From NCBI GenBank assembly GCA_020465985.1, contig JAANYP010001153.1:242966-306965 (forward strand): a DNA stretch of 64,000 nucleotides. The letters run 5' to 3'. Positions within the stretch are counted from its first letter, which is position 1. Each line of letters starts with the position of its first letter. The notes under the pieces were generated by a model that was not told where the DNA came from, did no database searches, and saw nothing but the letters and a program-made list of their open reading frames with translations. Positions 31,375 through 41,829 of this stretch are shown here, piece by piece. This DNA comes from Centrapalus pauciflorus (taxonomy: Eukaryota > Streptophyta > Magnoliopsida > Asterales > Asteraceae). Position numbers and translations under genes: made by a program.

Positions 31375-33563
31375 TGTGAAGACCACCCCTTCCGGGGCAG
31401 TTCTCACCAGTCTAGGTCCCACATATAGCAATACAATATCAATCAAACTAAGATAGAGTAATTATAATGCGGAAAATTAAATTACAGTACAAGCTATTAA
31501 GATTTAAGTTTAATACAGATTAAGTTTTTAAATTAAACTTATAAAGGGCACAAGTCTAATCTAATTCATGTCATCATATTATCAAAAGAAATCTACCCAG
31601 ATCACCACAATATCATCATCCAATTAGTACCAAAATGAGATCGTTGAGTAGAGGTCTATGATACTTCTGTCTTGATCGTGTAAGACCTAAGAACTAGGTC
31701 CGGCAGGTGACTTTCCTTTGCTTTTTCCTGTAAAATATTAAAGCAACATCTGTAAGCAAAGCTTAGTGAGTTTATAGATTTTCAATATTAACATGCGTGT
31801 CAAGCGGAGTCATAATTCTAAGCGTGATAAGTCTTGGCTGCCGCTACAGCCCTCATCATGATTGAGATATAGTATCTTAAGATCGGATGATGTTCAAACC
31901 ACACTCACGCTTATATCGTGGGGATCAGCCACATACTGGGCTAGCTACCAGTAGGTCAACATGGCCGAACATCGGAGGTCATTACCAAGTTCGTGAGAAC
32001 TGGTGGAATAGCCGGGTCTAGAACAATAGACCATAAGGGCTAGTCAAGCTGAATAAATCTTATCAAGTCTGATCAATGAAATAAGCATAAGTCTTAGGAG
32101 TCATGATAGCAACGAATCATAAAGCAAAGTCTGAAACGCTAATAAATGCAATATGAAATGATAAGCAAATAGCTATCATGATTCACTGGGCAACACCCAT
32201 CCATGGTGTGCACAGGTCTCAATCCAGCTGATAAATGAATGTCAAATAATGTAACAGCATCAATATATCTCAAACGGATCTTTGCATGTTCAATTTGAAT
32301 ATCTATAACTCACAGTGTTGGGTCTTGGTCAAACAGATATATGAATCTGCCACCTGAGTTATCTCAGGATTTTATCAATCTGTTCTCTGTCAATCAAGTC
32401 TTTAAATCTTTAAGTCTTTGTTCAGAATATATACTGAACCTGTTCAAAATCATGCATGATAATATCTTTGTCATTTTCATCATCTTTATTAATGTCATCA
32501 TCTTTTGGTCTTAAATTCTTCATTTTATCTGATTCTGATAATTTGTTAGTTCATATATCATCTTAGGCTTGGAACAAAAATCAGATTTTGAATTTAAAGG
32601 CATCAGATTCGAAATATTCATTCGAATCTAAAGATTAGATTCGAAACACATACATACTTCGAGTTTAACTAGCTAGATTCGAAGAACATGGATCAGATTC
32701 GAAATGGAACCCTTCGAATCTAATGGTTAGATTCGAGACATACACATACATGGAGATTAGGTTCGAACTATGCATAGAATCGAAATATACATATAGAATC
32801 GAAGTCACTCTCGAGTCTAGGGGAAAAGAATAGATTCGAACACATAGACTCGAATCTATGCAATTCGAATCTGATCATATATATCTCGAGTTTGTTCTTT
32901 ATGTATTTTCGAATCTGATCATAATGCTCTCGAATCTGATCATATTTACAACTCTAAAACTTGGATTTCTAAGGCATAAATCACATATATAATCAATATT
33001 AAGCCTATGTTCGATTATCTTACACTTATTCTAGTTAAATCTGATAAAAAGGCTTTAAATTTCATAAAACTCAGTAGATTCGAGAATATCCTATATATAT
33101 AAAACGGAAAATATACATAAACTTACCTCAATTCGTCTGAATTCAAGCAGAAATTGATATATCCATGTAGTATTCGCCGAGATCTTCCTAACGGTATATT
33201 TATCTCGATGATCGGACGGTCGGTTTAGGAGAATTTCTAGAGAGAAGTTGGAGAGAGAAACTAGAGAGAGAGTTTAGAGAGAGAGAGTTAGAGAGAGAGA
33301 GTCGAATCTGATCTTTTGAGCTTGATTCTCGTTTATATACGTCGTCTAGTTATGTTTGCTAGCTAACTCACTTTCATTTTTGTATATTATATCTCTTTTT
33401 ATTTAGTTTTCTTTAATAATTAATTAATTCATAAATTAAATATTTATATAATTTAATTAATATTTCATTATTAATTAAATTATAATTCAAATAATTCAAC
33501 CTTATTACATTATCGGGTCAATATATTACTGAATTATGACTAGATCAAAATTAGGTTGTTACA
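31375..33563 (-). repeat. Gypsy-1 5' LTR (2,189 bp)
   Basis: Nearly identical to 24294-26483. The TATA box (TATATAAA on the minus strand) is at 33332-33339, about 230 bases from the LTR start. A CT-rich run follows at 33235-33302, as at many plant start sites. The word block at 32604-32940 would be in the transcribed leader. Confidence 0.95.
33332..33339 (-). promoter_or_regulatory. TATA box of Gypsy-1 5' LTR
   Basis: TATATAAA in the minus orientation, followed downstream by CTCTCTCT-rich sequence (a Y-patch-like region). Likely core promoter of the element. Confidence 0.65.
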
Positions 33564-33568
33564 GCTAT

Positions 33569-33590
33569 CATCACATAGGGTGTACCAACA
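33569..33590 (-). repeat. First 22 bases of the Copia-H 3' LTR
   Basis: On the minus strand, TGTTGGTACACCCTATGTGATG matches the Copia-A LTR start (TGTTGGTACACCCTGTG). It is continuous with 24293-23803 once Gypsy-1 and one GCTAT are removed. Confidence 0.88.
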
Positions 33591-33605
33591 GACTCCTCCT
33601 TGACG

Positions 33606-33877
33606 GTAGCTTCTAGTTGTTATCATTAATATATAAAAATAGGCTTATTTAGACTACTACCTGCATGTAAACCCTGCTCTACGCAAACTTTAACCATCCT
33701 CTGATACTTTCTGCCTTATGAACTCCTGCCTTCGTGAATGAAAATTGGCTGCTCATGAAGTCTCTGCAGATCACCCTAAGAGAGGTTTACCAGATGCAGG
33801 GGATCATATACATTCAAAATGCTTTCTCAATCAATTTCCTCCATTATGGCCTCAGCTGTCTCGTTATCAACATTCCA
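33606..33877 (-). other. Copia-H sequence between accessory ORF and 3' LTR
   Basis: Short non-coding stretch with remnants of the ORF's frame and no conserved motif I can name. Confidence 0.5.
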
Positions 33878-36440
33878 CTATTTCAAGTTACTCAAAACAT
33901 TTTGTGGCATACTCGTTAACGTGACCTTCTTTAGGCGCTTGACAGGTTTGTAGTACATCTTAATCCAAGGCCTGCCAGTCAACGGATATATCCTGGTTTC
34001 GTCCATGACCCTTTGGCCTGTCCTTGGTTTCAGCCTTTCAAACCTCCCTGACTGACCTTCCCTTCTGATGATCTTTGCAATCACTTCAGCATACTGGTCG
34101 TCTCTAAGGTTGATAAGCTCCTTCCAGGCTAACTCTTTAACTTCACATTTCGAAAGTGAATTGAAGTCCTTTAGCCTTCTTCTTAGATACTGGAGTCCAT
34201 CTCTTCTCTTTAAGATGAAAAGTTGCAGTTCTTTATTATAGAACCAACTTAGGATTCCACCTGATAATTTTTCTAGACCTGGCATTTTCATTTTCTTCTT
34301 TATAGCCAAGTCCTTCTTCTTCTCTTCTTCTCTGAACCACCATCTTCTTTACTCTTTTTTGGTAAGCTCCATATCAGGCATTTCAGATTCTGAATCAACA
34401 TCTAAAGCAGTTTTAAGTGCATCCATGTTTATCACGTTTGGATCTTCATTCATATATACCTCTATGATAGGTTGCTTCTGTATCACTACCTCATCAGCTT
34501 CATCATCTTCGTCTATCACAATCTCATCGTCTGACTTCAAATCAAGTATATCTTCATGAATAAATTCTCCTTCCTCAAGATCTTCCTGATCAAAGTCATC
34601 TTCAAAATCAAATCTTATATCATCATCTTCCAACAAAGCCAAGGCTCCAATCATTTCGTCTTCAACAATTTCTGTAGTTTTGGGAGCCTTGCCTTTACCT
34701 CTGTCAGCGCCTGATGATTCAGGCTCCCCTTGCAGATCAGCTTGCTGAGCAGTCTGTTGTTGTGAAATATCTGCTAGCTCACTGTCTTTTGGTGCACTGG
34801 GGTTGTCTCCGTCATCTTCTCTCTGAATCCCCCTCAACTCGTCCCATCTACAACTCTCTCCCTGAGCGGCACGATCTTTCAATAGCTGCTCCAAAAGGGC
34901 CTGAAGAGTTGCAATTTGTTGTTGTTGGGCAACCACTACATGATCTGGATTTGCATTATGCTGCTTTAGCTCGTGGACTGCCCTTTTAAGTTGAAGTATT
35001 TGGACTGATTGGACATCAACCTGAGCTTTTAGTTGAAGAATACTTTAGGTGTCGGTCGTTGTGGATGTTGGTGTAGTGGTTGTGGTCGTTTCTGTTGGTA
35101 TGGTGGTCGATGTTGAAGGCCCTGATTAATCTAGGCACTGTCGCTTTGCCCTTTGGTGCCTTGCGACCAAAGCGTCTTCATCTGCCTCATATTCCTTATC
35201 AGCCTCATCTTCATCTCTAAGATGGAATGATAGCGATTGTTCGGTTTGAGGTTGCACAATGACTCTGGTACCGTAACAACCAAAAGAGGTTGAGGGATAT
35301 GCCGCCTCCCTTATATCTCTATCAGTTTCGGACTTCGCCTCGGACACTGTCTCAACCGCTACATTAGATTCTTCAGGCTGATAGTTATCTATATCCCCAA
35401 AAATATTTCCCGGGGCCTCTGGAGGATGAAGGATATCGTGGATCAACTCTTCAGCGATAGCTTCCTGAGCTGCTCCCTCTTGTGCGAACAATGTCTTCTA
35501 TTGCCTCTTGTCTCTATCAGCTTGAGCTACTGAAGTAGTAGCCACAGCTGCCGGTGCTGACCTAGGTGGAGGTTGGGCGGGAGCTGCAGCTTCTTGAGCC
35601 ACCGCCTGACGTTGTCGCTTGTTCGCTACCCATTCATCTCCAGCTGGAGTAAGAAAATCAGGGTCAAGCAGAGCTCTGAACAATGGAGTGATTTGCAGAC
35701 GAACATTCTCAGCCCTACGCCGTCTATGACTTTGACAATCAGCAAAGATTCTCTTATCAATTCCTGCAACGACAACCAATTCAGGAGACGGTGGCAAGTC
35801 CGGCAAGAAGTGTCAGATTATCATCATTACAAACCTCAGGTACAACTGAAATCGCTCCCGACCCGGCGATGTTATTTGATGCACAAACTTAGCAAAAAAG
35901 AAATTAGAAAAGCTATAAGGCTTATTATAAACTAGTGAGATCATCCCGGACTGAAGCTTGGTTGTCATCGAATCAAAACCTGCCTTCTTAGGTGCAAGAC
36001 AAACTAGAAGAACATGCATCAGATACCTCCACTGGCCAATCAAATTACTCTTGGCATAGGATGCTTTGGCTAAATCTTTCGCATACCCCATGCGTAGGAA
36101 TGTTGCTTGCCTTATAGGAGCTGGGAAGTCAAACGGACCATTTTCCCGCACCTCAGTCCCTAAATGTAAAAGTATTCTCAGATCATCAGCCGAGAACACA
36201 ATTGCTTGGCCATTAAATGTTGCCCTGAGTACTGGGGGCAATACCGAGCTATCTATAAGCAGAGTACTCCAAAACTGCCGTATATGCTGGATCATTAGCA
36301 TCGGGCTGTGAGTCAACAGAAAAACTACCCTCGATCTCGTCAAAAACTCTAGAATTCCTAATATTGACCTGCCTCTAGAGCTTGCAGATCTATACTGACC
36401 ACCATATTGTGCTTGTTGAAAAAAGCATGGTCTGCCATTC
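33878..36440 (-). pseudogene. Copia-H accessory ORF (about 850 codons, five premature stops, no frameshift)
   Basis: One reading frame runs from about 36440 to 33878, broken by TGA 35813, TAG 35498, TAA 35126, TAA 35045 and TAA 34349 (lowest coordinate of each). The N-terminal domain (PIRQATFLRMGYAKDLAKASY, LVYNKPYSFSNFFFAKFVHQI) is followed by Gln/Ala-rich, coiled-coil and very acidic stretches. A basic C-terminal domain (WFYNKELQLFILKRRDG-like, MKMYYKPVKRLKKVTLTSMPQNVLSNL) follows. It is homologous to 6593-8950. There is no transmembrane segment or signal peptide, so I do not call it an envelope gene. Function is unknown; similar ORFs accompany copia pol in Asteraceae, from memory. Confidence 0.75.
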
Positions 36441-36468
36441 CTGCACATGCAATAAACAGTTAAATTTT
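36441..36468 (-). promoter_or_regulatory. Splice-acceptor-like site before the Copia-H accessory ORF
   Basis: The minus strand reads TTTAACTGTTTATTGCATGTGCAG followed at once by GAATGGC (an out-of-frame ATG) and the ORF. Branch-point-like TTAAC, a T-rich tract and CAG are in order. Copia-N has the same arrangement at 41528. Confidence 0.5.
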
Positions 36469-36489
36469 GAAAAATTGAACTTTTGAAAA

Positions 36490-37100
36490 CAAATAAGTAT
36501 GTACGAACTTAGTTAAGTTCGTACGAACTTATTAGGCTATGAACTTATGGATATTTTGAGTTAAGTTCGTCTAGCAATTAAGTTCGTACGAACTTGTTCT
36601 TGATGAACAAGTTCTTTTTCGGCGACTTCAACATAAAAACTCCAGATCTAACAATTTTTAGAGTTAATAAAATCATGAAACTAGTCCTAAAATGTTCTAA
36701 TCGAGTTTATAGAGGTTCTATTTTAAGTTTTATAGCCTTAAACTAAGTGTTTGTAACCATATGGTTTTTGGTTAACTAAACCTAAAATACACGATTAAAA
36801 ACTGTTTAAAGTCCCAAATATAACTTACTTAGTTGTTTGTGAGTTAAATCAACAGAAACTAAGTCTATGTTCGAGTTGGAACTGTAGGATCTTTGTGGAA
36901 CAGAAACAAAGTCGTGAACACCGACAAGTTCGTAATCGCACTAGCAAGTTCGTGATCGCCTATTCTAAGTTCATGAGGAATAAAATTATAAGTAGGTGAA
37001 TAAATTAAATGTGTTTGACCTATTTATAGCCCACTCACTGTGCGACGAACATAAGAGACTTAAGTTCGTGCGGACTTAGGGTTCCATGAACTTAAGTTCA
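36490..37100 (-). promoter_or_regulatory. Copia-H block of AAGTTCGTACGAACTT words upstream of the accessory ORF
   Basis: Perfect 16-bp palindromes lie at 36515-36530 and 36580-36595. Partial copies (AAGTTCGT, CGAACTTA, AAGTTCGTGCGGACTTA) continue to about 37095. The same word is in this element's LTR (24052-24067). Confidence 0.8.
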
Positions 37101-37674
37101 AATTTTGAAAAACTTCGAAAAAATTTCAACTTTTTCAACTTTTGCAACTTTTTCAACATTTTCAACTTATTACAGAACCCTTCACGTGAAGCAAACAATT
37201 ATCACGTAATAGTCATTTTTCCAACTTAAATGCATCCTAGTATCTAACCTCGATCCTATTTATTGAAAATTTACCTAGTAAACTAACAATAAAATTTTAA
37301 TTAAAAATAACTTGCAAGAATAAAATAAACACACTAACTATTTTTGTGAGAGATTCATAGAAGGTTCAATCAGATAGATTTTGCCAACGCACTTTCGGTG
37401 TTGCACTTTCACACTTTGGAATTTTTGATTCCTTTATTGTTTGTCGTAACATACATACCATGTCTATTGTCGTTATGTTTGTCTACTTAAACACTCAATA
37501 CTTAGAATTTTCCTTTGGCCTTTTTATTTATCAAGAAATCACCATATGTGTCGCACGCTTAGACATACTTCTGTGATCAAAACAGACATACAATCATTAT
37601 GACTTTTCGGTATTTGAAAATCATCTTTAAAAGGCAAACTTCGGACACAGTTCTGTATTTACATACAACAGAGT
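37101..37674 (-). other. Copia-H pol-aORF spacer, distal part
   Basis: Non-coding; 37500-37674 is inverted homology to Copia-Q 5530-5720. It includes the third hairpin, which on the minus strand is TGTAT-GTAA-ATACA (37654-37667). It stops at the Copia-N insertion. Confidence 0.75.
37670..37674. other. Target-site duplication of Copia-N (AGAGT), left copy
   Basis: AGAGT at 37670-37674 and 54453-54457. Joining the flanks reproduces the uninterrupted Copia-Q sequence near 5530-5545 (inverted). Confidence 0.96.
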
Positions 37675-38019
37675 TGTAAATATGAAATCCCGTGATATTA
37701 TCAGCACCTTTATAATCTTTATCAAATCCCAAGAAGAACAAAGCTCAATAATTGAGAAATGATGAAGAAAAGACAATGAGAATGTTGAGAGTGAAAAAGC
37801 AAGAGGCGGCTACTGTTTCATTCAATATGTCAACCGTGTATTACAATGTAACCCTAGGAGCCTATTTCTAGGCTCCATTAATTAACTATGGAGAATTGTC
37901 AAGTTTGGCCCCTAGACTTTTACAAAGAAATAAATTACAAGGAAATTAAAGCAAGACTAAATATTAAGTTAATAATTATTACAAAACAACTTCCTATGAT
38001 CGAAATAAAATGTCTAACA
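37675..38019 (-). repeat. Copia-N 3' LTR (345 bp)
   Basis: TGTAAATATG … TGTCTAACA as read on the plus strand; starts TG and ends CA. It contains a perfect 8-bp stem with a 4-base loop (37857-37876). Confidence 0.96.
37857..37876. other. Hairpin in Copia-N LTR
   Basis: GGAGCCTA-TTTC-TAGGCTCC is a perfect inverted repeat, repeated unchanged at 54290-54309 in the other LTR. It could act in 3' processing or dimerisation; this is not shown. Confidence 0.7.
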
Positions 38020-38034
38020 ATCTCCCCCTTTTCG
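38020..38034 (-). promoter_or_regulatory. Polypurine tract, Copia-N
   Basis: The minus strand reads CGAAAAGGGGGAGAT directly before the 3' LTR. Confidence 0.9.
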
Positions 38035-38035
38035 A

Positions 38036-38903
38036 TCATTTAGGAGGTCCTGGAACTCTGGCATGATCCGTAGATTCTCGGAGTCTAAGGATGACGTCGA
38101 AGCGTCTAGTCACTTGTCTCAAATGTAGCCTTTCGTTCAGGTATTCAATGCCGCTGAGGGATATCCTGAATCTCCTTCGGTGAGCATCTGAGTTCTGGAT
38201 TTGGTTGAGCGTCAAAGTCTTGAACTTTCTGAGTAAGCACTGCTCGAACCAATCTGATAGTGCCGTCGGAGTAACATGGAAGATCCTCAAAGCGCATGAA
38301 TCTTTTATAACCATTCTGGTTTAAGAATATAACCCCTGGCTATCCTCGTAGCAGAACTTTATACGCCGGATAGTGGTCTAGCAAAAATATATCTTGATCA
38401 GGAGCTTTCAGACCCACTTTTACTAAGGCACTCTCAATTGCCATCTGAAAATCTCTGAGGCACATTATGATTGATCGGCGATTCATGCATCGAACCAGGG
38501 CTGCAAGATCAGTCATGTGTGTCAGACGACCCTTGACTTTATTTCTCATCTTGTTGTGCAGAAGCTCTATGTCGTCTATGTTTACGAAGTCAAGGTCGCT
38601 TTCATACAATTCTTGAACTGTGCCGTCTTCTCTGAGTACCTCGAAGGCTGGAGTGAACACTCTGGCTCTCTTGTACATATGGATGTTATTGATCTTGACT
38701 ATTTTGGATTTTGACCAGTATTTGCTCTTGTCTCTCTTTTGTCTTAGCATCGTCTGATTATATTCAGCTTGAACACATCGAGATGCTTCAGTCATCACCA
38801 TCAGAAGACGTCTACTGTAAGACCCCGACTTATTTCTAAATACCATCTTGAACCTTTCTTGTAAGAAACGATTCTGAAATTTATCAGCCACGAACTTCTT
38901 CAA
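38036..38903 (-). pseudogene. Copia-N accessory ORF, C-terminal domain
   Basis: The first segment (38340-38903) encodes KYWSKSKIVKINNIHMYKR, FEVLREDGTVQEL and DHYPAYKVLLRG. After a TAG at 38340-38342 the same frame continues with PGVIFLN…KRFMRFEDLPCYSDGT, while a shifted frame covers 38036-38314. The PGV(I/V)-x-LN … (K/R)RFMR … DGT pattern matches, from memory, the C-terminus of accessory ORFs following copia pol in Asteraceae. It is the last coding part before the purine tract. Function is unknown. Confidence 0.6.
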
Positions 38904-39283
38904 GAATTCTTTTAATCCCTAGACCGGAGGTTCTTCTAATTCTTCAGGAGGAGCCTCAAGAAGTTTCAAGACTCGATCCCTCCGGTCCTGACTCAATTCT
39001 TCTTTTGTTTCAGTATCCCGATTGTGAACTTTTCCCCTTGAGTACCAATTGATCCATGCCACGTCTGTCATGTCGTATATTGGGGTGACATCTCTTGTGT
39101 CAAAACAGTCGACAGTTCGGGATCCGGATGATTCGGCAATGTGGGCAGGCGGAGCTGATTGAGATGGAAGGGTTGATTGGACTGTTGGGGTAGGTGTAAC
39201 TGATGGAATTTTTTTTGGTGTGGGAGTGGGTTGGATTGATGGAGTGTCTATGGGAGTGGGTGAAGGTGATTGGATGGAAGAAG

Positions 39284-40066
39284 TTATTTGTTCTTGAGGT
39301 TAATGGGATGGGGAATCAAAAATTTCAATTGGAGGAGGTGATTGTTGCGGTGATTGGGGTTCAGGCTTTGGTGTGAGAAAGGTATAGTCGTTATCTGTAT
39401 CAGAGTCTGAGTCAGACACCAATATGATTTCGCTTTTTCATATTGAGGCTCATATCTCACCATTGCTGACATAGGGTCTAACAGAGCTGGACCCTCAATC
39501 TGTAAATGTTCATATTCTATCATTAACGCTTCCGTAGCCTCATAAGTCTGATCCCCAGACCCAGACCCTTGTATTTCCGTACCTTCAGCCTCTGCTCCCC
39601 CTACAATAATCATTGGGTCCTCAAAATGAAGTTTCCGTCTTTTCTCCCCCTCATGACGATCAGGGTCGTCCCGATCGTCATGCTTTCTTTTTGGGGCCTC
39701 TGCTTGAGGACGACACTGGAGTTCGAATACTGCCGACTCAAGGCGGTCCATTCTCGAATTAATCTGCTCTTGGACTTGAAGTATTAACCGTGTAAGCGCA
39801 GCAATCTTGTCCGAGAGCTCTGCCAGTTGGTTTTGGACTGAATGGGATCCTGGTGGAGGGCCAGCTTCGGAAGCGACACCCTTACCTTTTATGAGTGAAA
39901 GTAGGGCGGTGTGACGTTCCTCGGCAGCTTCCCTTAGGGCGTCCAGGTCAGCCCGGGTAATCACGCCGGCAGCACGTAGAGCTGCCATGAACATCTCCAA
40001 ATTGATTGGGAGATGGCCGGAAGTGGATGGCGTTGATTGAGCCACTCCCGGTCTTCCTTCCGTCAT
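39284..40066 (-). pseudogene. Copia-N accessory ORF, middle (coiled-coil and acidic) region
   Basis: It encodes a helical stretch (QNQLAELSDKIAALTRLILQ) with heptad spacing, a basic cluster (KRKHDDRDDPDRHEGEKRRK) and an acidic tail. A frameshift near 39440 moves the acidic and proline-rich continuation to another frame. Copia-H has the same sequence of coiled coil then acidic region. The interval 38904-39283 continues this low-complexity part in broken frames. Confidence 0.6.
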
Positions 40067-40125
40067 TTCTGGCTCCTGTAAGGACGCTCAGATCCGGAAG
40101 TTTGAGGAACTGCCACAGAGGCAGC

Positions 40126-41527
40126 TCATGGGGATGCCACGGAGGCATCGTGCGGTGTGTGTGTTTGGGGGGATGGAATTGTGAATGAATGAAGTGCGGT
40201 CACATGGGGAGGGGTGTGACCTCTTTCAACACCGCCAATCTCCGAATGAGAGGGCGATGGGGTATGTGCTATGTCCTCGTGGAATGAAGTGGTCTCCCTT
40301 TGAGGGGAGACCAAGTGGGTGGTGGTGGTTATTTCGACCGTTGGACTGACGGCCTTATGATGAGGAGTCCGGCTAATTGGGCTTGGTTCACCCTCGGATT
40401 GCATATCCCTCGCTCGCACGACAGAGACAGTTCTTTCTGAATCCGCCGTCTCTGCTGTCTCACCACCTGCTTCCTCCCTCACTAACACAAGGTCCCCCTC
40501 ACCTATACCCAGAGATTGTTGAACTGCCACCTGAACTCCCTCATCCTCACTCATGCTCGCCTCACCTTCGGATTGGCTAGTCTCAGACGGTTCTGACTGA
40601 GACTTATCCGGATAACACTCTTGAATATATGCCCGAACCCGTTCAAACCCCCTTGACCTCATTAGCAAAGATAGAGGAATTTTCATTATCGGCACTTTGG
40701 GGGCCCCCTTTGGCAGAGTTAACTTTTGAATTGCCACTGTGGGGTAGACGTCTGCCTCAGGACGTTCGTGGATATCATCATCATGGTCCATGCCATACTG
40801 GATGATTAGCTGCAGAAACCGTTGGAGAGGTATGTACTTTCTTCCTTTCTTGGTGCCCCTCTCCACATGGACTCGTTTTAATTCCTCGAAGAGGAAAGCA
40901 ACATAATCCACATGTCGGTCAAAGGCAAAGCCGATGAACATGGCTAGTACCTGAGCCGAGGCGAAGTCGTGACCGGAGTGCTTCGCGGTGAAGCACTTGT
41001 TGATTACATCAAAAAGGATTCGCCAGTGGGATTGAAGATTTTTGGTATGGAAATCTGAGGGTTTGGAAAGAGGGCCATCATAACCCAGGGTTTGTATTTC
41101 AGCTAGGGTGTCAGTGATGGATGGGTTGGGATCAAAATGTTCGCGGGTTGGTAGGTAGAATTCGGCGGTTCGGTGAAGGATGTGGTGTATGGCAGATATG
41201 GTGAGTTTGACTGGAACACAGTCGATGGTGGATGTAAAGTGAGGTTCAGGGTCAAGAAAGTATTTCAATCTGTTCCAGAATTGTTAAAGGTAAATCTGGG
41301 GAACAGCAATTGCGGTGGATAAGGCGTAATAGATGGGATGGCGAATGAGGATGTCAAATGCAAGGGTTTGGGATTCCTTAGTTAGGATGGAAACATCGAG
41401 TTGCCAGTTGTGTGGAATGAACTCGACAAACTCGGCGTTGGGGAGGATGGATTGTTCTGGGAGTTGGGCGTTATTAGTTGGGATGGGGGGATGGGGTATG
41501 GTAAGGTTAACTGCCGGTTCCATCATC
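40126..41527 (-). pseudogene. Copia-N accessory ORF, N-terminal domain
   Basis: The start is probably the double ATG at 41526 (MMEPAVNLTIP), just after a CAG acceptor-like site. A TAA at 41284-41286 interrupts it (VPQIYL-stop-QFWNRL); the frame stays open to 40126 afterwards. Features are QFW, VPVKLTISAIHHILH, the helical LAMFIGFAFDRHVDYVAFLFEEL and YIPLQRFLQLII. These correspond to the QFW, FSADDLRILLHLG and LVYNKPYSFSNFFFAKFVHQI blocks of Copia-H. A Ser/Thr/Pro-rich tail follows. It is a conserved but unnamed fold with no membrane segment. One frameshift separates it from the middle region. Confidence 0.65.
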
Positions 41528-41560
41528 CTGCAATGGTGCATCAGAGTTAGAATAAGAAGA
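41528..41560 (-). promoter_or_regulatory. Splice-acceptor-like site before the Copia-N accessory ORF
   Basis: The minus strand has TTCTAACTCTGAT (a perfect CTAAC branch-point match), then CACCATTGCAG, then G-ATG-ATG. The pyrimidine tract is weak. Same layout as in Copia-H. Confidence 0.5.
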
Positions 41561-41829
41561 CTTTAACCGATAAGCCATTGATGTGAAGTCTAGATTAGTG
41601 TGAAATAGAAACTGCCTGATCTGTTTAGCATCAGGTCTTTATTAGTAGAATAAAATTCTATTAATAAAGTCCAAAGTCAATCGTTAAGAGACCGATGTTA
41701 GATCAGACCTTTTCACTCAAACACTAGTCCTAACTCTAATCAATGGTGCACCGTGAGGAAAATATTTTTGTATTTTCTGAATTTATAAAAAAAAATGCAA
41801 AAATGAAAAAATTTGAAAAATGCTAAGTG

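Larger units (their letters stand above)
24294..33563 (-). mobile_element. Gypsy-1: young, nearly intact Ty3/gypsy element (9,270 bp)
   Basis: LTRs of 2,190 and 2,189 bp differ by about seven substitutions and one indel as far as I can compare by eye. It has a perfect 5-bp target duplication, primer site, purine tract and all protein domains. The coding region is interrupted only by a 90-bp intron candidate in RT and one TAG near the end. This is the youngest element in the window and the best candidate for recent activity. Confidence 0.95.
33591..37674 (-). mobile_element. Copia-H, 3' half (accessory ORF, motif block, spacer)
   Basis: It lies between the 3' LTR (33590) and the Copia-N insertion (37675). 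Order in the element's direction: spacer, AAGTTCG-type block, acceptor-like site, accessory ORF, purine tract (GGAGGAGTC at 33591-33602), LTR. It continues at 54453 beyond Copia-N, with the target duplication AGAGT on both sides. Confidence 0.88.

Noticed and set aside
33878..36440. Envelope gene after copia pol
   Set aside because: No signal peptide, transmembrane helix or fusion-like segment is visible; called accessory ORF instead.
36490..37100. Palindromic repeats resembling a CRISPR or satellite array
   Set aside because: Spacing is irregular, spacers are not unique inserts of even size, and the setting is a plant retrotransposon.
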